64,000 nucleotides of DNA. Source: an uncultured bacterium (GTDB lineage Bacteria; Bacillota; Clostridia; Lachnospirales; Lachnospiraceae). The stretch is from positions 30,950 through 94,949 of the forward strand of contig CAJMQE010000003.1 of the NCBI GenBank assembly GCA_905215405.1, given 5' to 3'. The notes beneath the pieces were generated by a model. The model searched no databases. It saw only the letters and a program-made list of their open reading frames with translations, and was not told the DNA's origin. Below are positions 9,165 through 17,603 of the stretch, one piece after another (the stretch's first letter is position 1; every line of letters starts with the position of its first letter). The position numbers and the translations under genes were made by a program.

Positions 9165-9764
9165 ATGGCTGAAATTACACTCAGGTCAATAAGGGAAAAT
9201 GCAGATTTAAGACATTTACCAATATTGACATTGGACGAGAGATGGTATCATTTGGTACCAGAAGAAGAAAAAACAGATTATATTAGAAAACTGGAAACAA
9301 AAGTAAATGATTATCTGAAGAAACAGGGTCAGATAAATAATGATATTAAAGAAGTAAAGAAAATAAAGGCAAAACTGATTCAGGACGTAGTAGATAACAT
9401 GGAGGATGATGATACAAATCCAAAACGGGATCTGATCATGCAGGAGAGTCAGAGACTGATTCATGAGGCCAAGGCAAAGATCAACAGCCTGGAAGATGAA
9501 TCAATCGATGTGCCAAGACAGCTGGCGAAAGCAAATCAGGAATTGATGCTGGCAACAGTACGTTTTTGCTATGAACGACTGAATGATAATCGTTCTGACA
9601 TAGAAATACTTGACAAATGGATCAATGACACACGAGTAAAACTGAAGAAGAACCTCCTGATCAAACAGGATAAGGAAACAATGAACGAGAATATGTATAC
9701 ATATATGCATGACATCCTGGGTGCTGAAGTAATGAGTGCCATTGACAGGGTGAATGAAACTTGA
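9165..9764 (+). CDS. Conserved-looking coiled-coil protein of unknown function
   Basis: I do not recognise a named family. The 199-residue, strongly charged protein begins with a compact segment (LRHLPILTLDERWYHLVPEEEK). From about residue 42 it has long helical heptad-like stretches rich in Lys, Glu, Asp and Asn, predicted to form coiled coils. There is no signal peptide or membrane segment. I chose the ATG at 9165, which has GGAG 6 nt before it, over the tandem ATGs at 9126/9129, which lack a ribosome site. It sits between rex and acpS, 62 bp after rex and about 25 bp before acpS, so it is probably read in the same operon. Confidence 0.72.
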   Translation: MAEITLRSIRENADLRHLPILTLDERWYHLVPEEEKTDYIRKLETKVNDYLKKQGQINNDIKEVKKIKAKLIQDVVDNMEDDDTNPKRDLIMQESQRLIHEAKAKINSLEDESIDVPRQLAKANQELMLATVRFCYERLNDNRSDIEILDKWINDTRVKLKKNLLIKQDKETMNENMYTYMHDILGAEVMSAIDRVNET

Positions 9765-9789
9765 AGCATTGTCTGAAAGGTTGAATTCG

Positions 9790-10152
9790 ATGATTATTGG
9801 AATTGGAAATGATATGATAGAAATGAGGCGGGTTGAAAAAGCATGCGAAAGAACAGCTTTTTTGACTCGCTGTTTTACAACTGAGGAAAGAAAACACTTT
9901 GAAGGCAAGACATCTTCTCTTGCCGGAAATTTCTGTGTGAAAGAATCTGTGGCAAAGGCATTTGGAACAGGATTCCGTGAGTTCATGCCAATTGATATTG
10001 AAGTTCTGCGGGATGAACTGGGCAAACCTTATGTCAATCTCTATGGTAATGCAGAAAAGAAGGCACAGGAGCTTGGTGTAAAAAAGATCCATGTGTCCAT
10101 ATCGAATCTGAAGGAACTGGCAAGTGCATTTGTGGTACTTGAAAATGAATAA
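9790..10152 (+). CDS. acpS: Holo-[acyl-carrier-protein] synthase
   Basis: Transfers 4'-phosphopantetheine from CoA to a serine of acyl carrier protein, activating fatty acid synthesis. The 120-residue length is typical. The Mg-binding N-terminus reads MIIGIGNDMIEM (D8), and the second signature is FCVKESVAKAFGTG with the conserved Glu-x3-Lys. The frame is open upstream into the preceding gene, but AAAGG 9 nt before the ATG at 9790 and the family N-terminus fix the start. The order acpS-nnr-alr-mazF matches the conserved Firmicute arrangement. Confidence 0.95.
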   Translation: MIIGIGNDMIEMRRVEKACERTAFLTRCFTTEERKHFEGKTSSLAGNFCVKESVAKAFGTGFREFMPIDIEVLRDELGKPYVNLYGNAEKKAQELGVKKIHVSISNLKELASAFVVLENE

Positions 10153-10179
10153 GCTAGTGATCAGATAGGAGGCTTTTAT

Positions 10180-11712
10180 ATGAGATATTTATTAAGTCCA
10201 CAGCAGATGAAAAAGATTGATACAGAATCGATTGAAAAAGTTGGCATTCCATCAATGGTCCTGATGGAGCGAGCTGCACTGGGTGTGGCCGATGTAATAC
10301 TCGAAAAATATTGCTCGGTATGCGAGCATTCAGATACAAAAGTTCTCGTTGTAAGTGGTAGTGGAAACAATGGGGCCGATGGCATTGCACTGGCAAGAAT
10401 TCTGTCAGAAAAAGGCATTTATGTGTCAATCTTGCTTGCTGGAACATCACAGGGAACATTGGAATATAGACAGCAATTGTCGATTGCTCAGGCGGAAGGC
10501 CTGACAATATGCAACAATGCTATATTTGATGAATATACTCTAATAGTGGATGCAATATTTGGAATCGGATTATCCAGAGATATTACAGGGCATTATGAGA
10601 CATTAATTGCAGAAATGAATGCTGCCGATGCGAAAATCGTAGCAATAGATGTGCCATCCGGAATCGATGGTTTTACGGGTCAGATTAGAAACTGTGCCGT
10701 AAGAGCAGATGATACCGTAACATTTGGATTTGAAAAGACAGGGCTTGTCCTTTACCCAGGTGCACAGTTCGCTGGTACGGTAACGGTGAAAGATGCTGGC
10801 TTCTCAAGAAAAGCGATGGAACAGATCGAAAAGAAGGTATTTACCTACACAAGAGAAGACCTGTCACGTCTGAGAGTCCGTCCAGACGATGGAAATAAAG
10901 GGACGTTTGGAAAAATACTTCTTATAGCAGGCTCTGCAGATATGGGAGGTGCAGCCTGTCTGTCCGCACTTGCAGCATTTCAGGCAGGAGCAGGACTGGT
11001 CAGAGTTCTGACACATAAAAATAATAGAAATGTTATTTTGCAGACAGTTCCCGAGGCAATTGTTACAACTTATGGAACGGATACATCGGAGCAGGAACTG
11101 GCAGTTATGCTCAAAGAAGCCTGTGAATGGGCTACATTTATCGTGGCTGGACCGGGAATCTCAAAGTGCACGCAGGCAAGACAGCTTGTTGCCCGCATCA
11201 TGGAAGTGACAGATCGACCTGTTTTACTGGATGCAGATGCACTTAATATTATGGCTGAAAATGAGTATACTTTTTCAAAAGGGTGCTTCTTTGTAACGCC
11301 ACATATGAGAGAAATGAGCAGGCTCAGTGGGCGAACAATCAGGGAACTGAAAGCAGATCCTGTGGCCTGTGCGACCGAATATGCCAGAGAACACAGCTGT
11401 ATCTGTATTTTAAAGGATGCAAGAACGGTAGTTGCCTCTCCAACGGGGGAGGTCTATCTGAATACGACTGGCAATAGTGGAATGGCTACTGCTGGCTCTG
11501 GAGATGTTCTGACAGGTGTGATTGCCGGAATATCCTATCAGATGATGGATGACCATTCAGGATTCAGGCCCCAGAAAGCATTTGAAACAGCTTGTCTGGG
11601 AGTATGTCTGCATGGACTGGCAGGAGATGCTGCAGCACAAAAACAGGGCAGAAGAAGTATGACAGCAGGTGACATTGCAAAAAATCTCTGTGAAATATTG
11701 AAATTCCTGTAA
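10180..11712 (+). CDS. nnr: Bifunctional NAD(P)H-hydrate epimerase / ADP-dependent NAD(P)H-hydrate dehydratase
   Basis: Repairs damaged hydrated NADH and NADPH. The 510-residue protein fuses a YjeF N-terminal epimerase domain (about 1-210; VVSGSGNNGADGIALARIL and VDAIFGIGL) to a ribokinase-like YjeF C-terminal dehydratase domain (about 230-505). The latter has GDGG-like GSGDVLTG near residue 435 and GNKGTFGKILLIAGS at its start. Length is normal for the fusion. It lies 27 bp after acpS with an AGGAGG site, in the acpS-alr cluster. Both half-reactions should be functional by motif content. Confidence 0.95.
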   Translation: MRYLLSPQQMKKIDTESIEKVGIPSMVLMERAALGVADVILEKYCSVCEHSDTKVLVVSGSGNNGADGIALARILSEKGIYVSILLAGTSQGTLEYRQQLSIAQAEGLTICNNAIFDEYTLIVDAIFGIGLSRDITGHYETLIAEMNAADAKIVAIDVPSGIDGFTGQIRNCAVRADDTVTFGFEKTGLVLYPGAQFAGTVTVKDAGFSRKAMEQIEKKVFTYTREDLSRLRVRPDDGNKGTFGKILLIAGSADMGGAACLSALAAFQAGAGLVRVLTHKNNRNVILQTVPEAIVTTYGTDTSEQELAVMLKEACEWATFIVAGPGISKCTQARQLVARIMEVTDRPVLLDADALNIMAENEYTFSKGCFFVTPHMREMSRLSGRTIRELKADPVACATEYAREHSCICILKDARTVVASPTGEVYLNTTGNSGMATAGSGDVLTGVIAGISYQMMDDHSGFRPQKAFETACLGVCLHGLAGDAAAQKQGRRSMTAGDIAKNLCEILKFL

Positions 11713-11728
11713 ACATACATGAAAAATA

Positions 11729-11757
11729 TGTTGCAAAATGTCCGAGTGTGCTATAAT
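11729..11757 (+). promoter_or_regulatory. Extended -10 promoter before alr
   Basis: TG-C-TATAAT (11749-11757), an extended -10 with a perfect hexamer. The -35 region (11729-11734, TGTTGC) is weak at 17-nt spacing. It lies ~90 bp before the alr start. Confidence 0.65.
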
Positions 11758-11846
11758 AAACGTTGAGTCTGACTTCAGCAGACCGGCTGGGACGGAATCG
11801 TCTCTTACAACGAATGGATGAACAAAAGTTGAAAGGACTAATGGAA

Positions 11847-13028
11847 ATGAAGAGATATTACAGAGTTTATGCAGATATTAATCTGGATGCGATAGAAAGC
11901 AATGTTGATGAACTTATGAAAGTGACAAAGGCAGGTACAAAGGCAATCGCCGTTGTAAAAGCCGATGGATATGGTCACGGTGATGTTGCTGTCTGCAAAA
12001 CGATTTATGATAAAGTAGCGGGCTTTGCAGTTGCTACCATAGATGAAGCTGTTAATTTAAGAGAGAACGGGGTAGAAAAACCAATTCTGGTACTTGGATT
12101 TGTGAACCCGGATGATTTTCCAACACTGGTAGAACATAATGTAGATGCAACAATTTTTGATATAGAAACAGCGCAGCTGCTTTCTGAAGCAGCAGTAAAG
12201 GCTGGCAGGGAAGCATTGTGCAATATTAAAGTGGATACAGGTATGAGAAGAATCGGCCTGGAACCAAATGAAAGTGGAATCGAAACTGTAAAAGCGATCA
12301 AAAAGCTGCCGAATGTCAATGCAAGAGGTATATTTACGCATTTTGCTGCATCAGATGAAGCAGATAAGACATCCGCACAGTTACAGTTCCATAAATTTAC
12401 GGATTTTATTAAGGCACTTGAAAAAGAAGGAATTACATTTGAATTCAGACATTGTTCCAATAGTGCTGCAATTATTGATATGCCTGAGGCCAACTTGGAT
12501 ATGGTTCGTCTTGGAATCAGTCTGTATGGAATGTATCCATCAGAGGAAGTGCACAAAGACAGAGTGAAGATGACACCAGCACTGGAACTCAAGAGTCATG
12601 TCGCAATGGTAAAGACAATTGGTGCAGGCGAGAAGGTAAGTTATGGTGGAACATTTGTTACAAACCGTGAAACGACGCTTGCAACCGTTTCTGTTGGATA
12701 TGGTGATGGATATCCAAGAGCACTGTCTTCCAAGGGGTATGTCCTGATCAATGGACAGAAAGCGCCAATCGTGGGCAGAGTATGCATGGACCAGATGATG
12801 GTGGATGTTACCGATATCGGTGAAGTCAGAAGAAACGATATGGTAACATTGATTGGTAAAGATGGGGATCAGACAATCTCTGTTGAGGAGATCGCTGCAC
12901 TTGCTGGAACATTTAATTATGAATTTGTCTGCGACCTTGGAAAGAGAATTCCAAGAAATTACTATCATAATGGAAAGTTCATCGGCAGCAGGGATTATTT
13001 CCACGAACAGTGGGCATTGCAACTGTAA
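11847..13028 (+). CDS. alr: Alanine racemase
   Basis: PLP-dependent conversion of L- to D-alanine for peptidoglycan. The 393-residue product begins MKRYYRVYADINLDAI. It carries the PLP lysine in AIAVVKADGYGHG (about residue 41), the phosphate-binding C-terminal barrel segment VSVGYGDGYPR, and the catalytic tyrosine segment KVSYGGTF. Two start codons 6 bp apart are possible. I prefer 11847, where GGA lies 9 nt upstream, over 11841, where it is only 3 nt away; upstream in-frame codons to 11763 lack family similarity. Its place between nnr and mazF is the usual Firmicute one. Confidence 0.96.
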   Translation: MKRYYRVYADINLDAIESNVDELMKVTKAGTKAIAVVKADGYGHGDVAVCKTIYDKVAGFAVATIDEAVNLRENGVEKPILVLGFVNPDDFPTLVEHNVDATIFDIETAQLLSEAAVKAGREALCNIKVDTGMRRIGLEPNESGIETVKAIKKLPNVNARGIFTHFAASDEADKTSAQLQFHKFTDFIKALEKEGITFEFRHCSNSAAIIDMPEANLDMVRLGISLYGMYPSEEVHKDRVKMTPALELKSHVAMVKTIGAGEKVSYGGTFVTNRETTLATVSVGYGDGYPRALSSKGYVLINGQKAPIVGRVCMDQMMVDVTDIGEVRRNDMVTLIGKDGDQTISVEEIAALAGTFNYEFVCDLGKRIPRNYYHNGKFIGSRDYFHEQWALQL

Positions 13029-13172
13029 TTGCATAAAATAGAGATAGAAGAATGAAAAAATAGTTCTGAATAAAAAATGTTTTCGCTGAATATACACACG
13101 CAACATGGAGATAATAATGGTAAAGCATTTATGCAGATGCTTTTAATGCTATTATATGGAGTGTGACGCAAT

Positions 13173-13520
13173 ATGGTTATTAAAAGAGGGGATATCTTTT
13201 ATGCGGATTTAAGACCTGTCGTAGGAAGCGAACAGGGTGGCATAAGACCCGTGCTGATAATACAGAATGACACAGGAAACAAACATAGTCCTACCGTAAT
13301 CTGTGCAGCAATTACATCCAAGATGAATAAGGCAAAATTGCCGACACATGTTGAAATTGATTCCATGAAATACGATATTGTGAAAGATTCAGTGATTTTA
13401 CTTGAACAATTGAGAACGATCGATAAAAAGAGATTGAAAGATAAGGTATGCCATCTGGATAACGAGATCATCGTTCAGGTCAACAGGGCATTACAGATCA
13501 GTCTTGAAATGAATGTCTGA
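13173..13520 (+). CDS. mazF: MazF/EndoA-type mRNA interferase, no antitoxin gene beside it
   Basis: Endoribonuclease toxin of the type II MazEF/EndoA family. The 115-residue protein has the family opening KRGDIFYADLRPVVGSEQGGIRP, containing the catalytic Arg region, and the second block ICAAITSKMNKAKLPTHVE, followed by LLEQLRTIDKKRL. In Bacillus the alr-ndoAI-ndoA order places a small antitoxin gene between alr and the toxin. Here the 144 bp between alr and this gene contain no plausible antitoxin frame. Either the antitoxin is encoded elsewhere or the protein has another control. GGAG lies 11 nt before the ATG, a long spacing that would reduce translation. Confidence 0.93.
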   Translation: MVIKRGDIFYADLRPVVGSEQGGIRPVLIIQNDTGNKHSPTVICAAITSKMNKAKLPTHVEIDSMKYDIVKDSVILLEQLRTIDKKRLKDKVCHLDNEIIVQVNRALQISLEMNV

Positions 13521-13543
13521 ATTTTTGGCAGGATTTACATATA

Positions 13544-13573
13544 TTGACTGATTATGGCACTTTATGATATATT
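13544..13573 (+). promoter_or_regulatory. Promoter of the structured leader and CNNM gene
   Basis: TTGACT (13544-13549), an 18-nt spacer, then TATATT (13568-13573). Transcription would start near 13580, about 270 nt before the transporter gene. Confidence 0.65.
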
Positions 13574-13579
13574 AACCGA

Positions 13580-13777
13580 AAGACAGCGAGTAAGGTGGCG
13601 TAAATACCTGCATTGCAGAAAGTGTTATTTCCCGCGGCGCGTGTCGCGGGAAATCGCTTACTACAGCTGTACGAAATCACGAAAAAAGGCTGTTTCTTAT
13701 AGAACAACATAAATTCCGTGAATGATCCGGATACAACTGGATAAAAAAGCAGAGGAAAATAATTACAAATAAGGAGA
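13580..13777 (+). ncRNA. Structured 5' leader of unknown class before CNNM gene
   Basis: This ~200-nt untranslated stretch is rich in nested pairing. ACAGC...AGTAAG (from about 13583) pairs with CTTACT...GCTGT (to about 13671), enclosing three hairpins: GGT/ACC, CTGC-ATT-GCAG, and a very GC-rich ATTTCCCGCG (13628-13637) with CGCGGGAAAT (13646-13655). Further weak hairpins follow (TCACG/CGTGA, ATCC/GGAT). There is no poly-T terminator, so control, if any, would act on translation. It does not match the motifs I know for Mg (M-box), Mn, NiCo, c-di-AMP, fluoride or cobalamin riboswitches. That it is a regulatory RNA is inference. Confidence 0.5.
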
Positions 13778-13858
13778 ATGTGCAAAGCCCGAAATTTCTT
13801 TTGCTTCTACGCATGGGCGATACTTGAGACAAAGTATGCACGAAAATATTATGAATGA
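13778..13858 (+). CDS. Possible 26-codon upstream ORF coupled to the CNNM gene
   Basis: An ATG at 13778 follows AAGGAG almost directly (short spacing). It opens a 26-residue frame starting MCKARNFFCFYAWAIL, rich in aromatic and cysteine residues, whose TGA (13856-13858) overlaps the likely start of the next gene as ATGAATGA. The downstream gene has no Shine-Dalgarno site of its own, which makes translational coupling attractive. The region also folds: GTGCA near 13780 can pair with TGCAC near 13837, and AGCCC with GGGC inside. A real peptide product is not shown. Confidence 0.3.
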   Translation: MCKARNFFCFYAWAILETKYARKYYE

Positions 13859-15161
13859 CGGTCACCCCGCCATGGGAATAGGATTATTTATTTTATTTAT
13901 TATTGTAAATGCGATCTTATACGCATTTGGAGCGGCAATTCAGGCTGTAAATGAAAATATGATACAGGAAAAAGCAGAGGAAGGGGATAAAAAATCTGCA
14001 AAGATCGCTAAAATGATCGATAAACCTGCAAATCTTGTCAATTCCATTCATATGGCTGCAATCATTACTAATATGCTTGCAGGCGCATGGATCGTGGGAA
14101 CAGTGGCACAAGGAATTGAGAAAGCAGCAAGTATGAATACCAACGTGTGGATATCCTGGCTGACAGGGATCATACTGGTCATTATTCTTGCTATTTTTGG
14201 TATTCTGGTACCAAAGAAAGTCGCGGAAAGAAACGCAAAGAAATATGTATACAAGCTGTTGCCAGCGGTCTCCGTGATCCTTATGATCATGAGTCCGATC
14301 ACATTTATGATTACAAAAATCAGTAATTGTGTAGTGATGCTGTTCGGCATCGATCCTTATGACAATGGAGATAATGTGACAGAGGAAGAAATTATTACGA
14401 TGGTCAATGAAGGTCATGAACAGGGCGTTCTTTTGGCCAGCGAAGCCGAAATGATCACAAATATTGTGGAATTTGGAGACAAAGAAGCACATGATATTAT
14501 GACACACAGAAAGAATATCATTGCGATAGACGGAAATCAGACGATCAGTCAGGCGTTTGAAATTGTCAATAATGAGAGCAATACCAGATTCCCTGTATAT
14601 GATGGTAATATTGATAATATTATAGGTATTCTGCATTTAAAGGATCTGATCAAGATCTATGCGGATAGCAGTAAAAGAAATCATACGATTCTGGATTTAA
14701 AAGATGAAATGCTTTTTCAGGCGCATTTTATCCCTGAGACCAGAAATATCAATGCACTGTTTAAATCCATGCAGTCAGAGAAGATACATATGGCAATTGT
14801 TGTCGATGAATATGGTCAGACAGCAGGTATTGTAACGATGGAAGATATTCTGGAGGAAATTGTCGGTAACATCATGGATGAGTATGACAAGGATGAGCAG
14901 TTGATGGTTGCCCAGCCAGATGGAAGTTATATTATGGATGGTGCCACAATGCTTGATGATATCGAAGATCTGCTAGATATTGAATTTGAAGATGAAGATT
15001 TTGATACACTGAATGGATTTATGACATCGATGCTCGGAAAAATACCGGAAGCAAATGAACAATTTGAATGTGAGTATGAAGGGTATCGTTTTCAGATTCT
15101 TTCAGTTGAAAATAAATTGATAAAAAAAGTTAGAGTAAGTAAAGTTTCACAGGCTGAATAA
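13851..15161 (+). CDS. CNNM/HlyC-CorC family transporter with CBS domains
   Basis: Membrane protein of the DUF21/CNNM family (formerly hemolysin-like; relatives handle Mg or Co ions), 436 residues. The N-terminal half has about four hydrophobic segments (GIGLFILFIIVNAILYAFGAA; MAAIITNMLAGAWIVGTV; SWLTGIILVIILAIFGILVP; LLPAVSVILMIMSPITFMI). A cytosolic CBS-domain pair follows (about 195-330), including MTHRKNIIAI and VVDEYGQTAGIVTMEDILEEIVGNI. A CorC_HlyC domain closes the protein. The start is uncertain. ATG 13851 gives the family-like N-terminus and overlaps the upstream ORF stop; ATG 13836 and TTG 13824 are alternatives, and none has a good ribosome site. The transported ion is inference. 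Confidence 0.9.
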   Translation: MNDGHPAMGIGLFILFIIVNAILYAFGAAIQAVNENMIQEKAEEGDKKSAKIAKMIDKPANLVNSIHMAAIITNMLAGAWIVGTVAQGIEKAASMNTNVWISWLTGIILVIILAIFGILVPKKVAERNAKKYVYKLLPAVSVILMIMSPITFMITKISNCVVMLFGIDPYDNGDNVTEEEIITMVNEGHEQGVLLASEAEMITNIVEFGDKEAHDIMTHRKNIIAIDGNQTISQAFEIVNNESNTRFPVYDGNIDNIIGILHLKDLIKIYADSSKRNHTILDLKDEMLFQAHFIPETRNINALFKSMQSEKIHMAIVVDEYGQTAGIVTMEDILEEIVGNIMDEYDKDEQLMVAQPDGSYIMDGATMLDDIEDLLDIEFEDEDFDTLNGFMTSMLGKIPEANEQFECEYEGYRFQILSVENKLIKKVRVSKVSQAE

Positions 15162-15186
15162 CAGCGCTTTTTGTATTTTACTACGT

Positions 15187-15267
15187 GCAGACTGGGAAAA
15201 ACCAGTAAATATGCATGTTCCAGGATTTTTATATTAATGAGTAAGCTTCTAATCATGGACAGTCTGC
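15187..15267 (+). promoter_or_regulatory. Inverted repeat leader before metY, alternate hairpins
   Basis: GCAGACTG (15187-15194) is perfectly complementary to CAGTCTGC (15260-15267). The first arm can instead form ACTGG-GAAAAA-CCAGT (15191-15206), so two pairings exclude each other. No poly-T follows and no S-box motif is present. A regulatory role for methionine synthesis is only a suggestion. Confidence 0.3.
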
Positions 15268-15320
15268 TTGCATTATTGTAGAAGGCCCATTAATCAATAA
15301 GAGAAATGGAGAAAAGAAAA

Positions 15321-16607
15321 ATGAGTGATTACAGTATTGAAACAAAATGTATTCAGAGTGGATGGCAGCCAAAGAATGGTGAGCCTAGAATTCTGCCAAT
15401 TGTACAGAGTACAACTTTTAAGTATGAGACAAGTAAACAGATGGGTGCACTTTTTGATCTTGAAGAGTCCGGATATTTTTATTCCAGACTGCAGAATCCA
15501 ACGAACGATGTAGTCGCAAGTAAGATCTGCGACTTGGAAGGTGGCGTTGGTGCAATGCTTTTATCCTCTGGCCAGTCAGCGAACTTCTTCGCTGTATTTA
15601 ATATTTGTGAAGCTGGAGATCATATTGTCAGTACATCAGCAATTTATGGCGGAACATTTAATCTGTTCGCAGTTACAATGAAAAAATTTGGTATCGAGTG
15701 TACATTTGTTGATCCGGATGCATCCGAAGAAGAGATCCAGAAAGCATTCAGACCAAATACAAAGGTTATGTTCGGTGAGACAATCGCTAATCCTGCACTG
15801 ACAATTCTTGATATTGAAAAGATGGCAAATATCGCACATAAAAACAATGTTCCACTGATCGTGGACAATACTTTTGCAACACCTATTAACTGCAGACCTT
15901 TTGAATGGGGTGCAGATATTGTTACGCACTCAACTACAAAATACATGGATGGACATGCTGCGACCCTCGGTGGCTGTATCGTAGATAGTGGTAATTTTGA
16001 CTGGGATGCCTATGGTGAAAAATATCATGGCCTTACACGTCCAGATCCATCTTATCATGGTGTTACTTATACAAAGCAGTTCGGTAAAATTGCTTACATT
16101 GAAAAAGCAACCGTACAGTTAATGAGAGATCTTGGTTCTATGCAGTCTCCGCAGAATGCATTTATCTTAAATCTTGGTCTGGAAACACTTGCGCTGAGAA
16201 TGGAAAGACATTGTGAAAACGCACAGAAAGTTGCTGAATATCTGGAAAAGAACGATAAAGTGGCATGGGTAAACTATGCAGGTCTGAAAGGCAATAAATA
16301 CTATGACAGAGCTAAGAAGTATATGCCAAATGGTACCTGTGGCGTAATTTCATTCGGACTTAAAGGTGGAAGAGATGTTGCAGAACAGTTCATGGATCAT
16401 TTAAAACTTGCAGCAATCGTTACACATGTTGCTGATGCAAGAACATCCGTCCTTCATCCAGCCAGCCATACACATAGACAGATGACAGATGAACAGCTTC
16501 TTGAAGCTGGCGTACAGCCAGATCTGATCCGATTCTCTGTTGGTATTGAAAAAGCAGAAGATATCATTGCTGATATCGAGCAGGCATTAAAAGCAGCTGA
16601 AAAATAA
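15321..16607 (+). CDS. metY: O-acetylhomoserine sulfhydrylase (Cys/Met metabolism PLP enzyme)
   Basis: PLP enzyme that makes homocysteine from O-acetylhomoserine and sulfide; methionine gamma-lyase is the main alternative within this family. The 428-residue protein has the conserved YSRLQNPTNDVVASKICDLEGG block. The PLP-lysine motif is THSTTKYMDGH (Lys at about 206), and the C-terminus has ADARTSVLHPASHTHRQM with the substrate-binding Arg. I chose the ATG at 15321 (GGAG 9 nt upstream) over 15306. The homocysteine formed would feed the metH pair at 5-8 kb. Confidence 0.92.
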   Translation: MSDYSIETKCIQSGWQPKNGEPRILPIVQSTTFKYETSKQMGALFDLEESGYFYSRLQNPTNDVVASKICDLEGGVGAMLLSSGQSANFFAVFNICEAGDHIVSTSAIYGGTFNLFAVTMKKFGIECTFVDPDASEEEIQKAFRPNTKVMFGETIANPALTILDIEKMANIAHKNNVPLIVDNTFATPINCRPFEWGADIVTHSTTKYMDGHAATLGGCIVDSGNFDWDAYGEKYHGLTRPDPSYHGVTYTKQFGKIAYIEKATVQLMRDLGSMQSPQNAFILNLGLETLALRMERHCENAQKVAEYLEKNDKVAWVNYAGLKGNKYYDRAKKYMPNGTCGVISFGLKGGRDVAEQFMDHLKLAAIVTHVADARTSVLHPASHTHRQMTDEQLLEAGVQPDLIRFSVGIEKAEDIIADIEQALKAAEK

Positions 16608-16644
16608 AAGCATGTAAAAATAAAGAATGTAAAAATATAGGAAA

Positions 16645-16684
16645 AGATCTGGTAGAGTGGAGTGACTCAGCCAGGTCTTTTTTG
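16645..16684 (+). terminator. Terminator after metY
   Basis: AGATCTGG (16645-16652) pairs with CCAGGTCT (16671-16678) with one G-U pair, followed by TTTTTT. Confidence 0.88.
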
Positions 16685-16766
16685 TTTCTAGCAGAAGCTG
16701 GATATGCTTTTTCGTTTTTCGTAATAATTGCAAAATTTATGGAATAAATATAATCCGCAACTGATA

Positions 16767-16775
16767 TGATATACT
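16767..16775 (+). promoter_or_regulatory. Possible extended -10 before rubrerythrin gene
   Basis: TG-A-TATACT at 16767-16775, 38 bp before the ATG. A perfect TATAAT at 16749-16754 with TTGCAA at 16729 is an alternative, but its spacer is only 14 nt. No clear PerR box is visible. Confidence 0.35.
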
Positions 16776-16812
16776 AATCCTGTTATGTTGCATTGAAAAG
16801 AAATGGAGTATC

Positions 16813-17355
16813 ATGAAGAAGTTCGAGGGGACCAAGTCAGAAGAAAATCTGAGAATGGCACTTGCTGGAGAATCCCAGGCTGGAGCCAGGTATCGGATCT
16901 ATGCAGAAAAGGCGAAGGAAGATGGCTTTGAACAGATCGGTGCCATATTTGATGAGACCGCCAATAATGAAAACGAACATGCTGAAATGTGGTATAAAAT
17001 GCTGAATAATGGTATAATAGCCGATACAAAACAGAATCTTACGAATTCTGTTGAAGGTGAAGATTATGAGTGGATGACCATGTATCCACAGTTCGCAAAA
17101 GAAGCAAGGGAAGATGGCTTTGAAGAACTGGCTAAATTGTTTGATGAAGCTGCTGAAATTGAAGAAGCGCATGCCAAAAGATTTATTCAGTTACTTGAAA
17201 ATGTGGAAAATGGCATGGTATTTACAAAAGAGGGTGACGCGATCTGGGTTTGCAGAAACTGTGGTTACGTTCATGTTGGCAAGACAGCACCGGAGAAATG
17301 CCCATTCTGTGGATTCCCACAGGGGTATTTTGAGCTGAAGGCACAGAACTATTAG
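16813..17355 (+). CDS. rbr: Rubrerythrin (ferritin-like domain plus C-terminal rubredoxin)
   Basis: Cytoplasmic NADH-linked peroxidase that protects anaerobes from H2O2. The 180-residue protein has an N-terminal four-helix diiron domain with the ligand motifs EENLRMALAGESQA, then ENEHAEMWY, and later IEEAHAKRF. A C-terminal rubredoxin-type Fe(Cys)4 site, CRNCGYVH then CPFCGFPQGYF, closes it. This is the classic domain order; a second protein at 53.3 kb has the opposite order. GGAG lies just before the ATG. The gene is flanked by a terminator upstream and is probably monocistronic. Confidence 0.95.
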   Translation: MKKFEGTKSEENLRMALAGESQAGARYRIYAEKAKEDGFEQIGAIFDETANNENEHAEMWYKMLNNGIIADTKQNLTNSVEGEDYEWMTMYPQFAKEAREDGFEELAKLFDEAAEIEEAHAKRFIQLLENVENGMVFTKEGDAIWVCRNCGYVHVGKTAPEKCPFCGFPQGYFELKAQNY

Positions 17356-17603
17356 TGCCGTATAGATATCAGCGAAAGAAAAAGGAACAGGGCAAGTGCA
17401 TCAGGAGAATCTGTATGAAATGTACACAAGAGCCAAAATGCGTATGATACCAGGGAAGAGTGTTACGAACGAAGAAAAGCACAGGGTGAAATGGACAGAA
17501 GACAGATTGTACGGATGAAAAAGAGAAAAAGGACTTGAGGAAAAGAAAAAAGATAAATCATATCGAAAAGTTACATAGAAAAGACAGAAAGCAGGAAAGA
17601 AAT

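Noticed and set aside
13917..14636. Long antisense frame (239 codons) opposite the CNNM gene
   Set aside because: Cys/His-rich, no family resemblance, no ribosome site, and entirely covered by a clear transporter gene. The same applies to antisense frames over metH, alr, leuC and the pectin esterase.
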